Of a stretch of DNA of 64,000 nucleotides, positions 54,387 through 63,989 are shown piece after piece. The DNA lies in assembly GCA_963847665.1 (NCBI GenBank), contig CAWKAO010000002.1, positions 620,001-684,000 on the forward strand, written 5' to 3'. The translations under genes and the position numbers were made by a program. The notes below the pieces were generated by a model. It did not search any database and was not told the origin of the DNA. It worked only from the letters and a program-made list of their open reading frames with translations. Each line of letters starts with the position of its first letter. Position 1 is the first letter of the stretch. This DNA comes from CAWKAO01 sp963847665 (GTDB lineage: Bacteria > Actinomycetota > Humimicrobiia > Humimicrobiales > Humimicrobiaceae).

Positions 54387-54559
54387 AGCATGTCTCCTTT
54401 CAGTATTTTTTTAAGATTTATTAATCGAATTATCCTTTAAAAAAATAATTTACTTACAATAAAAAATTTAATATACTATTATATCTAAATATTTGAATTT
54501 ATCAATGGTAAATTCAATAAGAAAATTTAAAAAATTATAATTAACGAAACGGAGTAGAT

Positions 54560-55627
54560 ATGAGTGAACAAGTACCTGCATCATGTGGCCCTCGTCTTTC
54601 GTTTGTCGACCGGTTTCTATCTCTATGGATAATTCTGGCGATGCTTGTTGGTGTTGGGCTGGGATATTTTTTTCCTCAGGTGGGCCAGACTGTCAATAAG
54701 TTATCTGTCGGTACTACATCTATTCCAATTGCCATCGGCCTTATCCTGATGATGTGGCCGCCTCTTGCCAAGGTCAAGTACGAAGAACTTCCCAAGTTTT
54801 TCCGTAACTGGCGCGTTCTGACGCTATCACTTGTCCAGAACTGGTTTATAGGACCGATTTTGATGTTCTTTCTTGCAATTCTCTTTCTGGGTAACTACCC
54901 CGATTATATGGTCGGGCTTATCATGATCGGGCTTGCACGCTGTATCGCTATGGTCATTGTATGGTGTGAACTTGCCAGGGGAAATAATGAGTACTCCGCA
55001 GGTCTTGTTGCTTTTAACGCCATCTTCCAGATGGTTTTTTACTCGATTTTTGCCTATTTATTCATTACCGTCTTGCCTCCCTTGTTCGGTCTTAAAGGGA
55101 TGGAGGTGCATATTTCGATATGGCAAATTGCACAGAGTGTCCTGATATACTTGGGTATTCCTTTTTTTGGGGGCATGATTACCAGATTTTTACTTGTAAA
55201 AGTAAAAGGCAAAGATTGGTACGAAACCAAGTTCGTCCCAAAAATCAGCCCCATTACGCTAATTGCACTGCTTTTTACCATTGTTGTAATGTTTTCACTT
55301 AAAGGTGAAATTATTGTCCAATTACCGTTGGACGTAGTACGGATAGCTATTCCCCTGATTATCTATTTTGTAATCATGTGGTTCGTATCATTCTTTATGG
55401 GCAGAAAGCTTAGCGGTGACTATGGTAAAACTGTAACTATTGCCTTCCATGCCTCAGGGAATAACTTTGAACTGGCAATAGCAGTGGCTATAGCAGTGTT
55501 CGGTATTAACTCGGGGCAGGCATTTACAGCTGTCATCGGTCCGCTGGTCGAGGTGCCAGTTCTCCTTTTACTCGTAAACGTTGGGCTTTATTTCCAACGA
55601 AGGTTATCCTGGAAAAGTGTATTATAA
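54560..55627 (+). CDS. acr3: ACR3-family arsenite efflux permease
   Basis: A 355-residue protein with ten membrane helices; IGLARCIAMVIVWCELARGN carries the catalytic cysteine, and AFHASGNNFELAIAVAIAVF and GPLVEVPVLLLLVN match ACR3. It exports arsenite. G+C is much higher than its neighbours (28 of 60 at 54601-54660, against 13 of 60 at 55801-55860), suggesting recent transfer. ATG at 54560 follows a GGAG site. The arsM stub, arsR and arsC follow. Confidence 0.93.
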   Translation: MSEQVPASCGPRLSFVDRFLSLWIILAMLVGVGLGYFFPQVGQTVNKLSVGTTSIPIAIGLILMMWPPLAKVKYEELPKFFRNWRVLTLSLVQNWFIGPILMFFLAILFLGNYPDYMVGLIMIGLARCIAMVIVWCELARGNNEYSAGLVAFNAIFQMVFYSIFAYLFITVLPPLFGLKGMEVHISIWQIAQSVLIYLGIPFFGGMITRFLLVKVKGKDWYETKFVPKISPITLIALLFTIVVMFSLKGEIIVQLPLDVVRIAIPLIIYFVIMWFVSFFMGRKLSGDYGKTVTIAFHASGNNFELAIAVAIAVFGINSGQAFTAVIGPLVEVPVLLLLVNVGLYFQRRLSWKSVL

Positions 55628-55764
55628 GAAAGAGTATAAATAGAAAATATTAAATAAATTTTTATAAAAGGACTTTAACATGAAAAAGGTAAGATTATCT
55701 ACCGACACTTAAAGACCTTTAATGAAATAAAGTCTACAAAACCTAATTAATTGGAGGAATTATT

Positions 55765-55833
55765 TTGAAAAAGAATAAAATAAAAGAAATTGTCAGAGAA
55801 AATTATGTAAAAGTAGCTATAAAAGGTGCATAA
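55765..55833 (+). pseudogene. arsM: N-terminal stub of arsenite methyltransferase-like gene
   Basis: After a strong GGAGGAATTATT site, TTG 55765 begins KKNKIKEIVRENYVKVAIKG and a final Ala, ending in TAA at 55833. The sequence resembles the first residues of ArsM (KEIVREKYGKIA). The remainder of the gene is missing. The stop codon lies 3 bases before arsR, so the stub may now act as a leader peptide that couples arsR translation. Confidence 0.55.
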
Positions 55834-55835
55834 AA

Positions 55836-56204
55836 ATGAAAGAACAGAAATTAAAACAAACAACAAAGATAATAAAAGCGCTGGCTGATGAAAACAGGAT
55901 AAGAATATTATGTCTGTTAAAAAATAAAAGAGACCTTTGCGTATGCGAGATAACAGAAATTATAGGACTTGCTCAGCCTACCATATCAAGTCATTTGAAA
56001 TTACTTGAAAACGCAGGCCTTATAGAATCATATAAGGATGGATTGTGGGTAAATTATAATATTGCAGGCAACCTTGATTCTTTCAGTGCTGAATTTGTAG
56101 AAATGCTATTTAAAAATTTAAAAAATGACAGACAGATAATATCAGATTTTGAGAAAATAAAAAAAGTTGGCAGAGATATTATATGCAGAAAAAAAGCTTG
56201 TTAA
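55836..56204 (+). CDS. arsR: ArsR-family metalloregulator
   Basis: A 122-residue winged-helix repressor. TTKIIKALADENRIRILCLL, the metal-site motif KRDLCVCEITEII, and LAQPTISSHLKLLENAGLIE are typical of arsenic-responsive ArsR. The end carries an extra cysteine-rich tail (RDIICRKKAC). It overlaps arsC by 22 bases. The expected operator is not identifiable by eye. Confidence 0.92.
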   Translation: MKEQKLKQTTKIIKALADENRIRILCLLKNKRDLCVCEITEIIGLAQPTISSHLKLLENAGLIESYKDGLWVNYNIAGNLDSFSAEFVEMLFKNLKNDRQIISDFEKIKKVGRDIICRKKAC

Positions 56205-56512
56205 AAATACTGTTTATTTGTACCGGCAATTCTGCCAGAAGTCAGATGGCCGAAGGTTTTTTAAAATATTATAAAAAAGAATGGGCAGTTTACAGCGCCG
56301 GCATTGAACCAAAAGGTCTGAATCCTCTGGCAGTTGAGGCAATGTTAGAAAAAGGAATAGATATTTCAGATTATAAGTCAAAACATATTGATCTTTTCCT
56401 AAACCAACAATTTGATTATTTGATCACTGTATATGATAACGCAAAGGAGTCCTGTCCAGTCTTTTCAGGTAGTGCCAAATATCTTCACTGGAGAAATGTT
56501 CGAACCGGCTAA
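56183..56512 (+). pseudogene. arsC: Arsenate reductase (low-molecular-weight phosphatase type), C-terminally truncated
   Basis: The N-terminal LFICTGNSARSQMAEGFLKY with the P-loop cysteine, KGLNPLAVEAMLEKGIDISD, and FDYLITVYDNAKESCPVFSG are those of thioredoxin-coupled ArsC. After about residue 103 (KYLHW) the sequence becomes unrelated (RNVRTG) and stops; family members are about 135 residues and the missing tail includes the last helix. The break, at about 56494, is followed by 70 bases of unknown origin and the orphan tRNA 3' end. Probably truncated by an insertion or deletion event. Confidence 0.8.
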
Positions 56513-56563
56513 AACCACCGATTTTACGCACAAAAATGAGATTTAGCACCTATTCGTACGGCT

Positions 56564-56588
56564 TGGCTGGGGAGAGAGGATTCGAACC
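56564..56588 (-). tRNA. Orphan 3' end of a tRNA (tRNA-Gln-like), not a full gene
   Basis: On the minus strand GGTTCGAATCCTCTCTCCCC then AGCCA gives a T-loop (TTCGAAT), the 3' half of the T-stem, an acceptor 3' strand (CTCCCCA), discriminator G and CCA. tRNA-Gln has this acceptor pattern (TGGGG...CCCCA). The 5' two thirds are absent, so this is a scar, not a working tRNA. Confidence 0.6.
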
Positions 56589-56619
56589 ACAAAATTAAAT
56601 AATTAATATAAGTATTAAT

Positions 56620-57899
56620 GGTTCTCCATCAAATAAGGGGGCAAAACGTTCTATAATAGTTATTGACTAACAAACTATTAAAGGAGAACGAGATGCCCTT
56701 AAGTACAAGTATACTAGATATTTATGGTTATGAAATAGAAAATGTAACAGGAAGAAACCCTGTAATAATTGAGGCAAAGTATACACTGGATATAACTTGT
56801 CCATTCTGCAATTCTAAAAATCTTAGAAAGAAAGATAAATATTTAAGACGACTCAATCATGAAAGTATCGGAGCACGTAAGACCAAGCTTTATTTAACAG
56901 GATATAAATACCGCTGCAAATCCTGCAGCCGCTACTTTAACCAGAGATTTCCCGGAGTGCTAAAATACAAAAGATCGACTGAAGGCTTTAGGCTTGAAGT
57001 ATTTGAAAAGCACAATAACGGACATACCCAGAGCTATTTATCTAAAAGTCTATTTATCGGTACAGCTACAGTAGAGCGCTGGTATCATGACTTGCTTAAA
57101 AAGAAGATATCAAACTTTAAAGGTAGACCATGTCCAAGAGTAATTGGAATTGATGAACATTTCTTCAGCAGAAAGAAAGGTTATGCAACTACTATATGTG
57201 ACCTGGGTAGAAACAAGGTATTTGATCTTACCCTTGGAAGATCTGAGAAGGCCCTGGATGGCTATTTTAAGCATCTGGGAGGCAAAGATAACGTGCGTGT
57301 GGTGGTAATGGATCTATCAGATACATATAAAAATATAATAAGAAAGTATTTTCCAGATGCTTTAATTGTTACAGACCGTTTTCATGTAATAAGGCTTGTA
57401 AACTATCACTTCCTAAAGACCTGGAGCACACTTGACCCTGTAGGACGAAAAAACAGAGGACTGCTCTCCCTTATGAGAAGAAATGCTGAAAACTTAAGGT
57501 CTGGACAGGTTATCAGACTAAGTACCTATTTTAAAGACCGTCCAGAGATAAAAGTTATTTATGACTTTAAGCAAGAACTGGCGTCTCTTCTGAAGGTAAA
57601 GAAGAAAACAGCGCATGAGCTAAAGAAAATACTACCTGTATTTTTGGACTATATAGAACAATTAAAGAACTCAATGTTTGAACCCTTAATAACATTAGGA
57701 AAAACCTTAGATTCCTGGAGAGAGGAGGTGGCAAGGATGTTTCGCTTTACAAAAAACAATGGTATTACAGAAGGTTTTCATAATAAAATGGAGATGATAT
57801 CAAGAAGAGCATATGGATTTAGAAACTTTGAAAACTACAGATTACGTGTGAAAGCCTTGTGTTGTTAGAGCGGGTTGCCCCGGTTTTTGGTGAAGAGCC
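56620..57899 (+). mobile_element. ISL3-family insertion sequence
   Basis: Terminal inverted repeats: left GGTTCTCCATCAAATAAGGG (56620 onward), right, read in reverse, GGCTCTTCACCAAAAACCGG (57899 inward); about 22 of 30 positions agree, and the GG[C/T]TCT start is usual for ISL3. The element holds one transposase gene. An 8-base sequence ATATAAGT occurs at 56606-56613 and at 57900-57907; on the right it abuts the inverted repeat but on the left six bases lie between, so it is only a possible target duplication. The right end is 10 bases from tRNA-Leu. Confidence 0.85.
56693..57868 (+). CDS. tnp: ISL3-family transposase
   Basis: A 391-residue protein. Zinc-binding CPFCNSKNLRKKDKYLRRL and YRCKSCSRYFNQRFPGVLKY are at the N-terminus; the DDE catalytic region is seen in RVIGIDEHFFSRKKGYATT, VVMDLSDTYKNIIRKYF, DRFHVIRLVNYHFLK and the final Glu in NNGITEGFHNKMEMISRRA, so the enzyme looks intact. 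The frame opens at 56663, but ATG 56693 follows AAAGGAGA with correct spacing and is preferred. Confidence 0.92.
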   Translation: MPLSTSILDIYGYEIENVTGRNPVIIEAKYTLDITCPFCNSKNLRKKDKYLRRLNHESIGARKTKLYLTGYKYRCKSCSRYFNQRFPGVLKYKRSTEGFRLEVFEKHNNGHTQSYLSKSLFIGTATVERWYHDLLKKKISNFKGRPCPRVIGIDEHFFSRKKGYATTICDLGRNKVFDLTLGRSEKALDGYFKHLGGKDNVRVVVMDLSDTYKNIIRKYFPDALIVTDRFHVIRLVNYHFLKTWSTLDPVGRKNRGLLSLMRRNAENLRSGQVIRLSTYFKDRPEIKVIYDFKQELASLLKVKKKTAHELKKILPVFLDYIEQLKNSMFEPLITLGKTLDSWREEVARMFRFTKNNGITEGFHNKMEMISRRAYGFRNFENYRLRVKALCC

Positions 57900-57909
57900 A
57901 TATAAGTCT

Positions 57910-57998
<89 letters not shown>

Positions 57999-58083
57999 AA
58001 GAAGGTTAAATTACACTAATGGATTGCAGTAATATTCTAAAAACAATATTTGCTTATGTCAATTGATTATTTCCCTCATTTCC

Positions 58084-59920
58084 CTACTGTTCCTGTATAG
58101 GTTTGAGAGAGATTGCAAGATGCTCCCAGAGATATCCCTGTTCAACTATAAGTCCGAGATCTTTATCTTCTTCAACACTATTCATAAGATCCAGGTCAGA
58201 AGGTATGCTAAGTATATCGATGTTACCTTCCTTTAACATACTGATAAGATAATTTATATCAGAATTGAAAATGAATTTTATTGCATCGATCTCAGGCTTC
58301 TCTCCAGAAAAGCATTCGTTTTCTTCAAGTATTATATGATTTCCTTTGATCCACTCCTTCAACTTATAGGGACCGCAGCCAAAAATATCTTCAAAAAAAA
58401 GTTCAGAGATCGACTTTTCCTGGAGGATAGTCGATGGAAATATAAAAGTAAAAAGGTCTTTCCAGTTATTATCGTACTTATTTAAAGTCACTATGAATTC
58501 CCTATCATCAATAGGTTCCACAGATTTTATGACATCATAGTCTTTATCTGTGAAATTAAGGCTGGTGTCAGATTTTATTGCATTTATTGTGGCTTCTATA
58601 TCGTATGAAGTAATTGGGGTACAGTCCTGCCAGAAAATATTGTCTTCAAGTGTGATTTTTGCTTTAAGAGATAGTTTAATATCATCACTACCATTAAAAT
58701 CATCATTGCCTGATGATACATTTTCAACAAGAAAGGGTTCGTATTCTCCGTTTTCATTTTTTGTCCATAAGCCCCTTAATATCAGGTTTAAAATATAATC
58801 TCTGTAAACATTGTCTGCAATAAGTGGATTAAGTAGATAGGGTTCCTCCTGATAACCGGTGACAAGGCTTTTAAATTCTGTATCTGTAGAACTGTCTGTG
58901 CTTGAAATCTCTGTATTACTATTAGTCTTCTTCCGGGTTTAAAATAGGTGTAGATTCGCCGGTAATATCCATTTTCCCGATGTTTTTAAAGAAGCTTCCA
59001 TCCAGCCTGTTTATTTCTATATTATTTACCTTATTATTGTAAGCGACCGAAAATACCCTGTTGTACAATGGAAGTATTACAGCGTCTTCAGCAAGCTTCG
59101 ACTGGATCTCTTCTGAGAGCTTTATCTTCTCATCTTTTGAAGAAGTATTGATTATTTTATCGATTATCACATCGACATCATTGTTTGAATACCAGTAGAA
59201 ATTATTACAATTTTTATTTTCAACAGTCTCAAGTGAAGGGATTTTTTCTGAACTGAAATAATTTTTAAGTATTTCGCAATAAGGTGTATAGATCGCCCAG
59301 ACACCAAGCTCGTACTTTCCATTTTTTAAATAATCAAGATACCATTCTTTTGATTCTCTGTTTGATATCCATATTTTTATGCCGATCTTTTCAAGGTCTT
59401 CCTTGACCATTTCTTCTATTACCTGCCTTGAATTACTTTCCATACCAGCACTTACTGTAAGGTATAATGGATTCTCAGTATCATATCCCGCAATTTTTAA
59501 ATATTCCTTAGCTTTTACAATATCATAGACATATTCCTGCCATGCTGGAAAATAATAATCAGATCCACTATAAAAAAGGCTGTTTGAGACTACTCCATAT
59601 TTGCCCAGCAGTTCTTTGACTATTTTTTCCCTGTCTATCCCGTATAATATTGCCTTCCTTATATTGATATCATCCAGTGCGTTCTTGTTTAATTGCTTAT
59701 TTTTTTGTTCGTAGAAGTATTCCTCACTTAAAGCGCCGAGAACTGTAGATGTTATTTCAGAGTTAACGGTTTCAGTAGTTGTCTCTTCAGTATATATTCC
59801 AAGTTTTTGAAAACTGCAGGACACAGTAAAAATGATAGAGATAAAAAAAATAAGGATTATAGTTAATAATAAATAAAAAAGGTCCTTATGCTGAGGAAAA
59901 AAATACTTCATTGATTTCAT
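58084..59920 (-). pseudogene. Family-5 peptide-binding protein with its two halves in swapped order (sp-C-N), one frameshift
   Basis: From 59920 the first frame has a signal peptide and lipobox-like VSC, a short linker ending in STVLGALSEE, and then the second half of an SBP_bac_5 protein (DDINIRKAILYGIDREKIVK, AEDAVILPLYNRVFSVAYNN), stopping at 58922. The next frame continues without any start codon (TEISSTDSSTDTEFKSLVTG, QEEPYLLNPLIADNVYRDY, FGCGPYKLKEWIKGNHIILE) as the FIRST half and ends KPIQEQ at 58084. Normal proteins are sp-N-C. Together the parts make about 612 codons, one full protein. This is circular permutation, a tandem duplication with deletions, or a misassembly. One indel at about 58925 would fuse the halves. 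It follows oppF. Confidence 0.7.
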
Positions 59921-59947
59921 GGTAAAAATAAGGCAGGAAAATCAGTT

Positions 59948-60944
59948 TTAAATAGGTTTTCCTGCAAAAAAACATGCTGCTGTATGGTCCTCTCCCTCCC
60001 CAGTATAATTTTTTAACTCAGGTTCCTTCTGGCTGCATATTTCCTGTGCATTTGGACACCTTGGATGGAACCTGCAACCGCTTGGAGGGTTGATAGGACT
60101 TGGGACATCTCCCTCAAGGATTATCCTTTTTCTTTTTCTCTCGAGATCAGGGTCTGGTATCGGTACTGCAGACAGAAGCCCCATTGTATACGGGTGAAGA
60201 GGTTTCTTATAGAGATCCTCACTTTTTGCGACTTCAACAATTTTTCCAAGATACATTACTGCAACTCTATTGCTGACATGCTTGACAACAGAAAGATCAT
60301 GGGCAATAAAGAGATAGGTCAGGTCAAATTCCTTTTGCAGACCTGTCATCAGGTTCAGTATCTGGGCCTGTACTGACACATCAAGTGCCGACACCGGTTC
60401 ATCACACAATATCAGGTTTGGCCTGAGCGCAAGAGCCCTTGCTATGCCGATCCTCTGCCTCTGTCCACCGCTGAACTCATGCGGATACCTGTTAATGTGC
60501 TCAGGATTCAGACCTACGACTTCAAGCAATTCTTTTACTTTTTTGATTCTAGATTTTTTATTACCGATCTTATGTATTTCAAGAGGTTCACTTATTATGT
60601 CACCGACAGTCATCCTTGGTGACAATGAGGCATAAGGATCCTGGAATATTATCTGTATGTCTCTTCTTACCTTAAACATTTCCTTATGTTTAAGATCAAA
60701 GATATTCTGATCTTTATAGATCACTTTACCCTGCAGTCGGTTCAACAAGCCTTAAAATGACTCTCGCAGTAGTAGACTTGCCGCATCCGCTTTCCCCTAC
60801 AAGGCCAAAAGTCTCACCTTTTTTTATGTAAAAACTTATATCATCTATTGCCTGTACAGAGCCGGCGGTTCTACGGGAAATAAATCCACCTCTGAGTTTA
60901 AAATATTTTTTCAAGTTTTTTACTTCAATTAATTTTTCATTCAT
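59948..60944 (-). pseudogene. oppF: Oligopeptide ABC transporter ATPase OppF, one +1 frameshift
   Basis: The first 72 residues (ATG 60944; VKNLKKYFKLRGGFISRRT, Walker A GESGCGKSTTARVILRL) end at a stop after EPTAG; with one of the three G at about 60737 removed the frame continues KVIYKDQNIFDLKHKEMF, IIFQDPYASLSPRMTVGD, signature SGGQRQRIGIARALALR, Walker B LILCDEPVSALDV, and the oligopeptide-specific C-terminus SGCRFHPRCPNAQEICSQKE that holds a likely iron-sulphur or metal site. Total fits 331 residues. OppF powers peptide import together with OppD. Located 2 bases after oppD. Confidence 0.92.
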
Positions 60945-60946
60945 AA

Positions 60947-61964
60947 CTAAAAGTTCCTGGATAATTCTCCACTTAGAAATTCACTTGCTCTAAAACAGGC
61001 AGAAAAGTGTCCATCTTCTATTTCTTTATAATCAGGATATTTTTCACTGCATTTTTTTATGGAAAACTCACACCTTTTCCTGAATATGCACCCTTTCGGA
61101 AGATCAATAAGGCTAGGAGGAGTTCCCTCAATAGGCTTAAGTGATTCTTTTCTTTCTTCATCAAGCCTTGTGATTGATTTCATCAGTCCAATGGTATAGG
61201 GATGGCAGGGTTTGTAAAATATTGAATTTACTGTAGGAGAACTCTACCGGTTTACCTGCATACATCACCATGACTCTTTCAGCATATTTAGCTACAACTC
61301 CAAGATCATGTGTAATGATTATTATTGATGATCTGGTTTTCCCTTTCAATTCATCCATAAGCTCAAGTATCTGTGCCTGAATAGTTACATCAAGCGCAGT
61401 AGTGGGTTCATCAGCAATCAGTATGCTGGGGCTATTAGCGATCGCCATAGCTATCATAGCTCTCTGTCGCATGCCTCCGCTGAATTCATGAGGATAGCTG
61501 TTAAAGCGTCTTGCTACGTCAGAAATACCTACCATCTCAAGCAGTTTAAGACTCTCGTTCTTTGCTTCCTTTTTTTCGACTTTTCGGTGAGTGATGATCG
61601 CTTCCATAATCTGGTTTCCGATAGTAAATACTGGATTAAGGCTAGTCATCGGGTCCTGGAATATCATTGATATTCTGTTTCCCCTGTATCCCTGGAGCTC
61701 TTTTATATTCAGTTTTAAAAGGTCTTTTCCGTCAAATAGGATCTCACCGTCTATTATCTTTCCCGGTGGTTGGGGAATAAGCCTTAATATGGATAGAGCT
61801 GTAACACTTTTACCGGATCCGGTCTCACCGACTATGCCAAGCGTCTCATTTACTTTAAGGTCAAAGGAAACACCGTCTACAGCTTTGACTACGCCATCAT
61901 CAGTATAAAAATACGTTTTAAGATTCTTTATTTCTAATATTTTGTTATTTTCAGAAAATTTCAT
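60947..61964 (-). pseudogene. oppD: Oligopeptide ABC transporter ATPase OppD, one frameshift
   Basis: From ATG 61964: IKNLKTYFYTDDGVVKAVDG, Walker A GETGSGKSVTALSIL, Q-loop MIFQDPMTSLNPVFTIGN, signature FSGGMRQRAMIAMAIANSP, Walker B LIADEPTTALDVT, ITHDLGVVAKYAERVMVMY. Near 61235 the frame is lost; the family C-terminus HPYTIGLMKSITRLDEERK with GCIFRKRCEFSIKKC follows in another frame and ends at 60947. About 339 residues after correction. It is the partner ATPase of OppF in the same operon. Confidence 0.92.
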
Positions 61965-62047
61965 ATTCTATTTAAACTCTTTACCCGAACTAATCTTTTC
62001 AAATACAAATTTTTTAAACCGTTAAAGGGATTATCAGCCTTTTGTTA

Positions 62048-62993
62048 TTACTGTTTCATTTTTGGATCAAATGCATCCCTCAGACCATCTCCAAGAAGTA
62101 CAAACCCAAGTACTGTCAATACAATAGCCAGTCCTGGAAATATCATCATCCAGGGTGCGACATCAATATAGTCCAGAGCCTCAGAGAGCATCTTACCCCA
62201 TGCAGGTGTTGGGGGCTGGACTCCTATGCCTAGGAAACTCAGTGCAGCCTCAACGATTATCGCGGTTCCTACATTCATAGTCGCATATACTATTATTGGT
62301 GCAAATGCATTTGGGAATATATGTTTTGTTATTATCCTGTAATTGCTTGCACCTAGGGCTCTTGCAGCTTCTATATATTCCTTGTTTTTGATTGAAAGTA
62401 TAGAACCCCTGAATATCCTTGCAAAAGATGCCCATCCAAGAAGCCCTATCGCAATGAAAATATTTATTATTCCTGGACCAAGTACTGTCATTATGGCAAT
62501 GGCACCCAATATATATGGGAAAGCAAAGAATATATCTGCTATCCTCATTATTACAGTATCAGACATATTCCAAAATATCCTGAAATCGCACCAAGAGTAA
62601 GCCCTATGGCAACAGATATTCCTACTGCAACTATACCGACCATTATGGATATCCTGCTTCCATAGATGACTCTGCTGAATATATCTCTTCCAAGGATATC
62701 AGTACCAAACCAGTACTGGCTACTGGGTGCCTGCAGTGAATCTTCCTTTACCCTTTCAATTGGATCATATGGTGCAAGCAGAGGCGCAAAAATAGCTATC
62801 AGTATCAATAATAATCACTATAGAAAGTCCAATAAGGGCAAGCTTATTTCTTTTTAACCTTTTCCATGCATCCTTATAGAGTGAGGTCCTTGAATATTTT
62901 TTTTGCATCAAGAAATCTTCAGCTAAGCTCTACAGTCACTTCCCCTTCTTCGGTATGGCTGTCTATTTCAATATTTTTATCTCTGTCTTCCAT
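62048..62993 (-). pseudogene. oppC: Oligopeptide ABC transporter permease OppC/DppC, three frameshifts
   Basis: The ATG at 62993 starts MEDRDKNIEIDSHTEEGEVT. The frame breaks near 62925, resumes with MQKKYSRTSLYKDAWKRLKR at 62908, breaks again near 62812 and continues FAPLLAPYDPIERVKEDS and YWFGTDILGRDIFSRVIYG, then breaks near 62572 and continues MSDTVIMRIADIFFAFPYIL, the EAA-type loop EYIEAARALGASNYRIITKH and LLGDGLRDAFDPKMKQ to 62048. The order and about 315-residue length match OppC. Three indels within 0.4 kb suggest poor sequence rather than decay. Confidence 0.9.
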
Positions 62994-63044
62994 CTATATC
63001 AATGTGTTTCTATTAAATAATCTATTTAAAAAAATTACCTGATT

Positions 63045-63989
63045 TTAAACGTTTACTTCCTTTTTTTCATACCTTATCCTTGGATCAAGCCAAGCATAGA
63101 TAATGTCTACTATAAGGTTCATTATTATAAATATCCCAACAAGTATTATGGTGCCTCCTATTACGACGGGAGCATCCCTCTGTAGTATTGCAAGATATAT
63201 GGTCCTTCCTACTCCAGGCCAGTTAAAAACTGTTTCAGTAAGTATGGCTCCACCCATCAGTGCTCCAAGATCAAGACCAATAAGAGTTACGACTGGTATT
63301 AAAGCATTTTTCATGGCATGTTTTCCTATTACCCTAAATTGGGAAAGACCCTTTGCATAGGCTGTAACTATATAATCATTGCTGAGAGCTTCAAGCATTG
63401 TACTCCTCATCATCCTGGCAACATAAGCAGTTGAAACAGAAGCAAGGGTTATTGCAGGAAAAATATAATATTTTAAACTTCCATCTCCATATCCCGACAT
63501 AGGCAGCCAACCAAGCTTAAGGCCAAATGAGACCTGTAGAATCATTCCAAGCCAGAACACAGGCACACATACAGCAAGTGTTGTGGAAACAGTCACAAGT
63601 ATATCCCAGAAACTATATTTTTTAACAGCGGATATAATACCCGCAAGTATACCGATGATTATTTCAATTATTATAGCAACTCCAGCAAGTTTTATGGAGT
63701 ATGGATAGTGCTCCGCCAGAATGGTGTTCACGGAGCGCTGGTAGCGATATGATGTTCCAAGATCCCCACTGAATAGATCCTTCATATAACGCCAGTACTG
63801 AACATAAATCGGCTGGTCTATTCCCATCTTTGCACGCAGGTTTGCAAGGGCCTCTGGTGTTGCACCTTTTTGAAGTATAAGCTGGGCGGGATCTTCTGGT
63901 ATCATGTAAAGTAATATAAAAAGAAGAAGAGTCACACCGATTATCACCGGCAATATCTGTAATATTCTTCTTAAAATATAATAAAACAT
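63045..63989 (-). CDS. oppB: Oligopeptide ABC transporter permease OppB/DppB
   Basis: A 314-residue permease with six membrane helices: YYILRRILQILPVIIGVTLL and MIPEDPAQLILQKGATPEAL at the N-terminus, FWLGMILQVSFGLKLGWLPM, and the EAA-type loop NDYIVTAYAKGLSQFRVIGK that contacts the ATPases. Intact and of typical length. It is the first gene of the operon in view, oppB-oppC-oppD-oppF-binding protein, all on the minus strand; the promoter is beyond the window edge. Confidence 0.95.
   Translation of the reverse strand: MFYYILRRILQILPVIIGVTLLLFILLYMIPEDPAQLILQKGATPEALANLRAKMGIDQPIYVQYWRYMKDLFSGDLGTSYRYQRSVNTILAEHYPYSIKLAGVAIIIEIIIGILAGIISAVKKYSFWDILVTVSTTLAVCVPVFWLGMILQVSFGLKLGWLPMSGYGDGSLKYYIFPAITLASVSTAYVARMMRSTMLEALSNDYIVTAYAKGLSQFRVIGKHAMKNALIPVVTLIGLDLGALMGGAILTETVFNWPGVGRTIYLAILQRDAPVVIGGTIILVGIFIIMNLIVDIIYAWLDPRIRYEKKEVNV

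Noticed and set aside
56495..56563. A gene or integrase end between the arsC break and the tRNA fragment
   Set aside because: The 70 bases have stops in all frames and no recognised motif; only described as sequence of unknown origin.
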